Positions 63,153 to 64,000 of a stretch of 64,000 nucleotides of DNA are shown in pieces. How positions within the stretch are numbered: the stretch's first letter is position 1; the number at the start of each line of letters is the position of its first letter. The notes beneath the pieces were generated by a model. It saw nothing but the letters and a program-made list of their open reading frames with translations. It was not told where the DNA came from and did no database searches. This DNA is from Sphingopyxis sp. BSN-002. Its GTDB lineage: Bacteria; Pseudomonadota; Alphaproteobacteria; Sphingomonadales; Sphingomonadaceae. The position numbers and the translations under genes were made by a program. The DNA is taken from contig NZ_CP091804.1 of the NCBI RefSeq assembly GCF_022024275.1, positions 3,552,501 to 3,616,500 on the forward strand, written 5' to 3'.

Positions 63153-64000
63153 GCTGGCGCGACCGTTTCCCGGGCGTCGCCCGCCACCTGTCCATTCTCG
63201 GCGAAAGCTGGCGGCAACAGGACGAGGCTGACCGGCAGGCGCAGCCGCGAAGCGATCATGAATTCCTGCCCGCGGCGCTCGAAATCATGGAAAAGCCACC
63301 GAGCCCGGGCCTTCGCTGGCTGATGCTTTCGCTTTGCGGCCTGTTCGTCGTCGCGCTGATCTGGTCGATTGTAGGCCGCGTCGACGTCGTCGCGACCGCC
63401 AGCGGCAAGGTGGTCCCGTCGGGCAACGTCAAACAGATCCAGCCGATCGAGATCGGCTATGTCCGCGCGATCCACGTCACGAACGGCCAGCATGTCGAGG
63501 CGGGTCAACTGCTCGTCGAACTCGACCCGACGCTCGCGGGGGCCGAGGCCGAACAGGCGAGCAAGAGCCTGATGGGCGCCGAAGTCGATGCTGCACGCAA
63601 TGCTGCGCTGCTCGGGCACCTGAACGGCCGTTCGTCGCGCTTCGATGCGCCTTCGGGCACGCCGTCGGACATCGCGTCGACCCAGTCGCAATATGTCCGC
63701 TCCGCGATCACCGAATATGAAGGCGAACGCGCGAGCCTGACGCAGCAGCGTGCCGAAAAGGTCGCGGAGCTCGCGAGCGTCAATGCCGAGCTGGCGAAGC
63801 TCAGGAACACGCTGCCGATCGTCGAGCAACAGCTCGAGGCGCGACGCGAGCTCACCGAAAAGGGCTATTTCTCGAAGATCAAATTGCTCGAATATGAGCA
63901 GCTGAAGATCGAGCATGTCCAGAATATCGCCGTGCAGCAGGCGAACGCCACAAAGGCGCGCGCGACCATTGCCGATATCGACGCGCAGCTTGCGCGGTTG
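63149..64000 (+). CDS. HlyD-family membrane fusion protein (3' end outside window)
   Basis: The first 284 codons are present, beginning MSWRDRFPGVARHLSILGES. A cytoplasmic N-terminus of about 50 residues precedes one TM (LRWLMLSLCGLFVVALIWSIVG). The HlyD lipoyl half-motif follows (DVVATASGKVVPSGNVKQIQP, then VRAIHVTNGQHVEAGQLLVELD) and a long coiled coil (Ala/Glu/Leu-rich from about residue 130). It is the periplasmic adaptor of the type I secretion system. The gene runs off the window end. Confidence 0.93.
   Translation, partial: MSWRDRFPGVARHLSILGESWRQQDEADRQAQPRSDHEFLPAALEIMEKPPSPGLRWLMLSLCGLFVVALIWSIVGRVDVVATASGKVVPSGNVKQIQPIEIGYVRAIHVTNGQHVEAGQLLVELDPTLAGAEAEQASKSLMGAEVDAARNAALLGHLNGRSSRFDAPSGTPSDIASTQSQYVRSAITEYEGERASLTQQRAEKVAELASVNAELAKLRNTLPIVEQQLEARRELTEKGYFSKIKLLEYEQLKIEHVQNIAVQQANATKARATIADIDAQLARL

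Overview
The window looks like chromosomal DNA of an alphaproteobacterium of the order Sphingomonadales, most likely a Sphingopyxis/Sphingomonas relative. This rests on the high G+C content, the one-cysteine DksA, CarD, the short HisG, DUF1465 and DUF2332 genes, the H+-pyrophosphatase, and TonB-receptor-style IVVTAQKR sequences. It is mostly a housekeeping region with tightly packed, often 4-nt-overlapping operons. No prophage, insertion sequence, CRISPR array or rRNA operon is visible. There is one tRNA (Met, CAU).

Layout. 1-8.3 kb: end of a repeat-type protein, then rimO, a hydrolase, DUF423, and the minus-strand operon serS-surE-nlpD-like-K+ channel, followed by an ArsR/SRPBCC pair. 8.4-9.6 kb: a serine/glycine-rich low-complexity protein with a PEP-CTERM-like tail. 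10-12 kb: dksA, a PilZ protein, two tiny DUF465 genes, DUF1465. 12-18.9 kb: DUF2332, then hisG-hisD-nusB-thiL and hppA. 18.9-25.7 kb: SDR, carD, truA-fmt, recR, a small A+T-richer lipoprotein gene, def, hrcA-grpE. 25.9-36 kb: dienelactone hydrolase, an orphan secreted protein, rph-rdgB-hemW-xerC, DedA, gshB-yraN-rsmI diverging from an LpoA-like lipoprotein, and infC. 36-46.5 kb: NRDE protein, TetR regulator with membrane protein, S10 peptidase, uvrB, DUF3617 lipoprotein, VOC protein, a winged-helix-like/TPR membrane protein, serine hydrolase. 46.5-52.9 kb: acpP-fabF-mltG, a TonB-C-like protein, a kelch lipoprotein, a hydrolase and a 2H phosphoesterase.

53-64 kb is the most unusual part. A minus-strand group encodes an ECF sigma factor, a von Willebrand A (YfbK-type) lipoprotein and a single-pass membrane TPR protein. 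The last two both carry two short stretches that look copied from the N-terminus/plug of TonB-dependent receptors. Next come a chloroperoxidase-type hydrolase diverging from a FixL-like kinase, its FixJ-like regulator and a receiver-only protein. A shared 12-14 bp motif lies at these control regions. The window ends in a type I secretion ABC transporter and the start of its HlyD adaptor.

Five long imperfect palindromes (REP-like) of three sequence types sit between genes at 22.3, 24.0, 25.8, 30.3 and 37.9 kb. Five good rho-independent terminators are visible. Start codons were chosen from ribosome-binding sites, overlaps and family conservation. No database search was possible, so all family assignments rest on recognised motifs.
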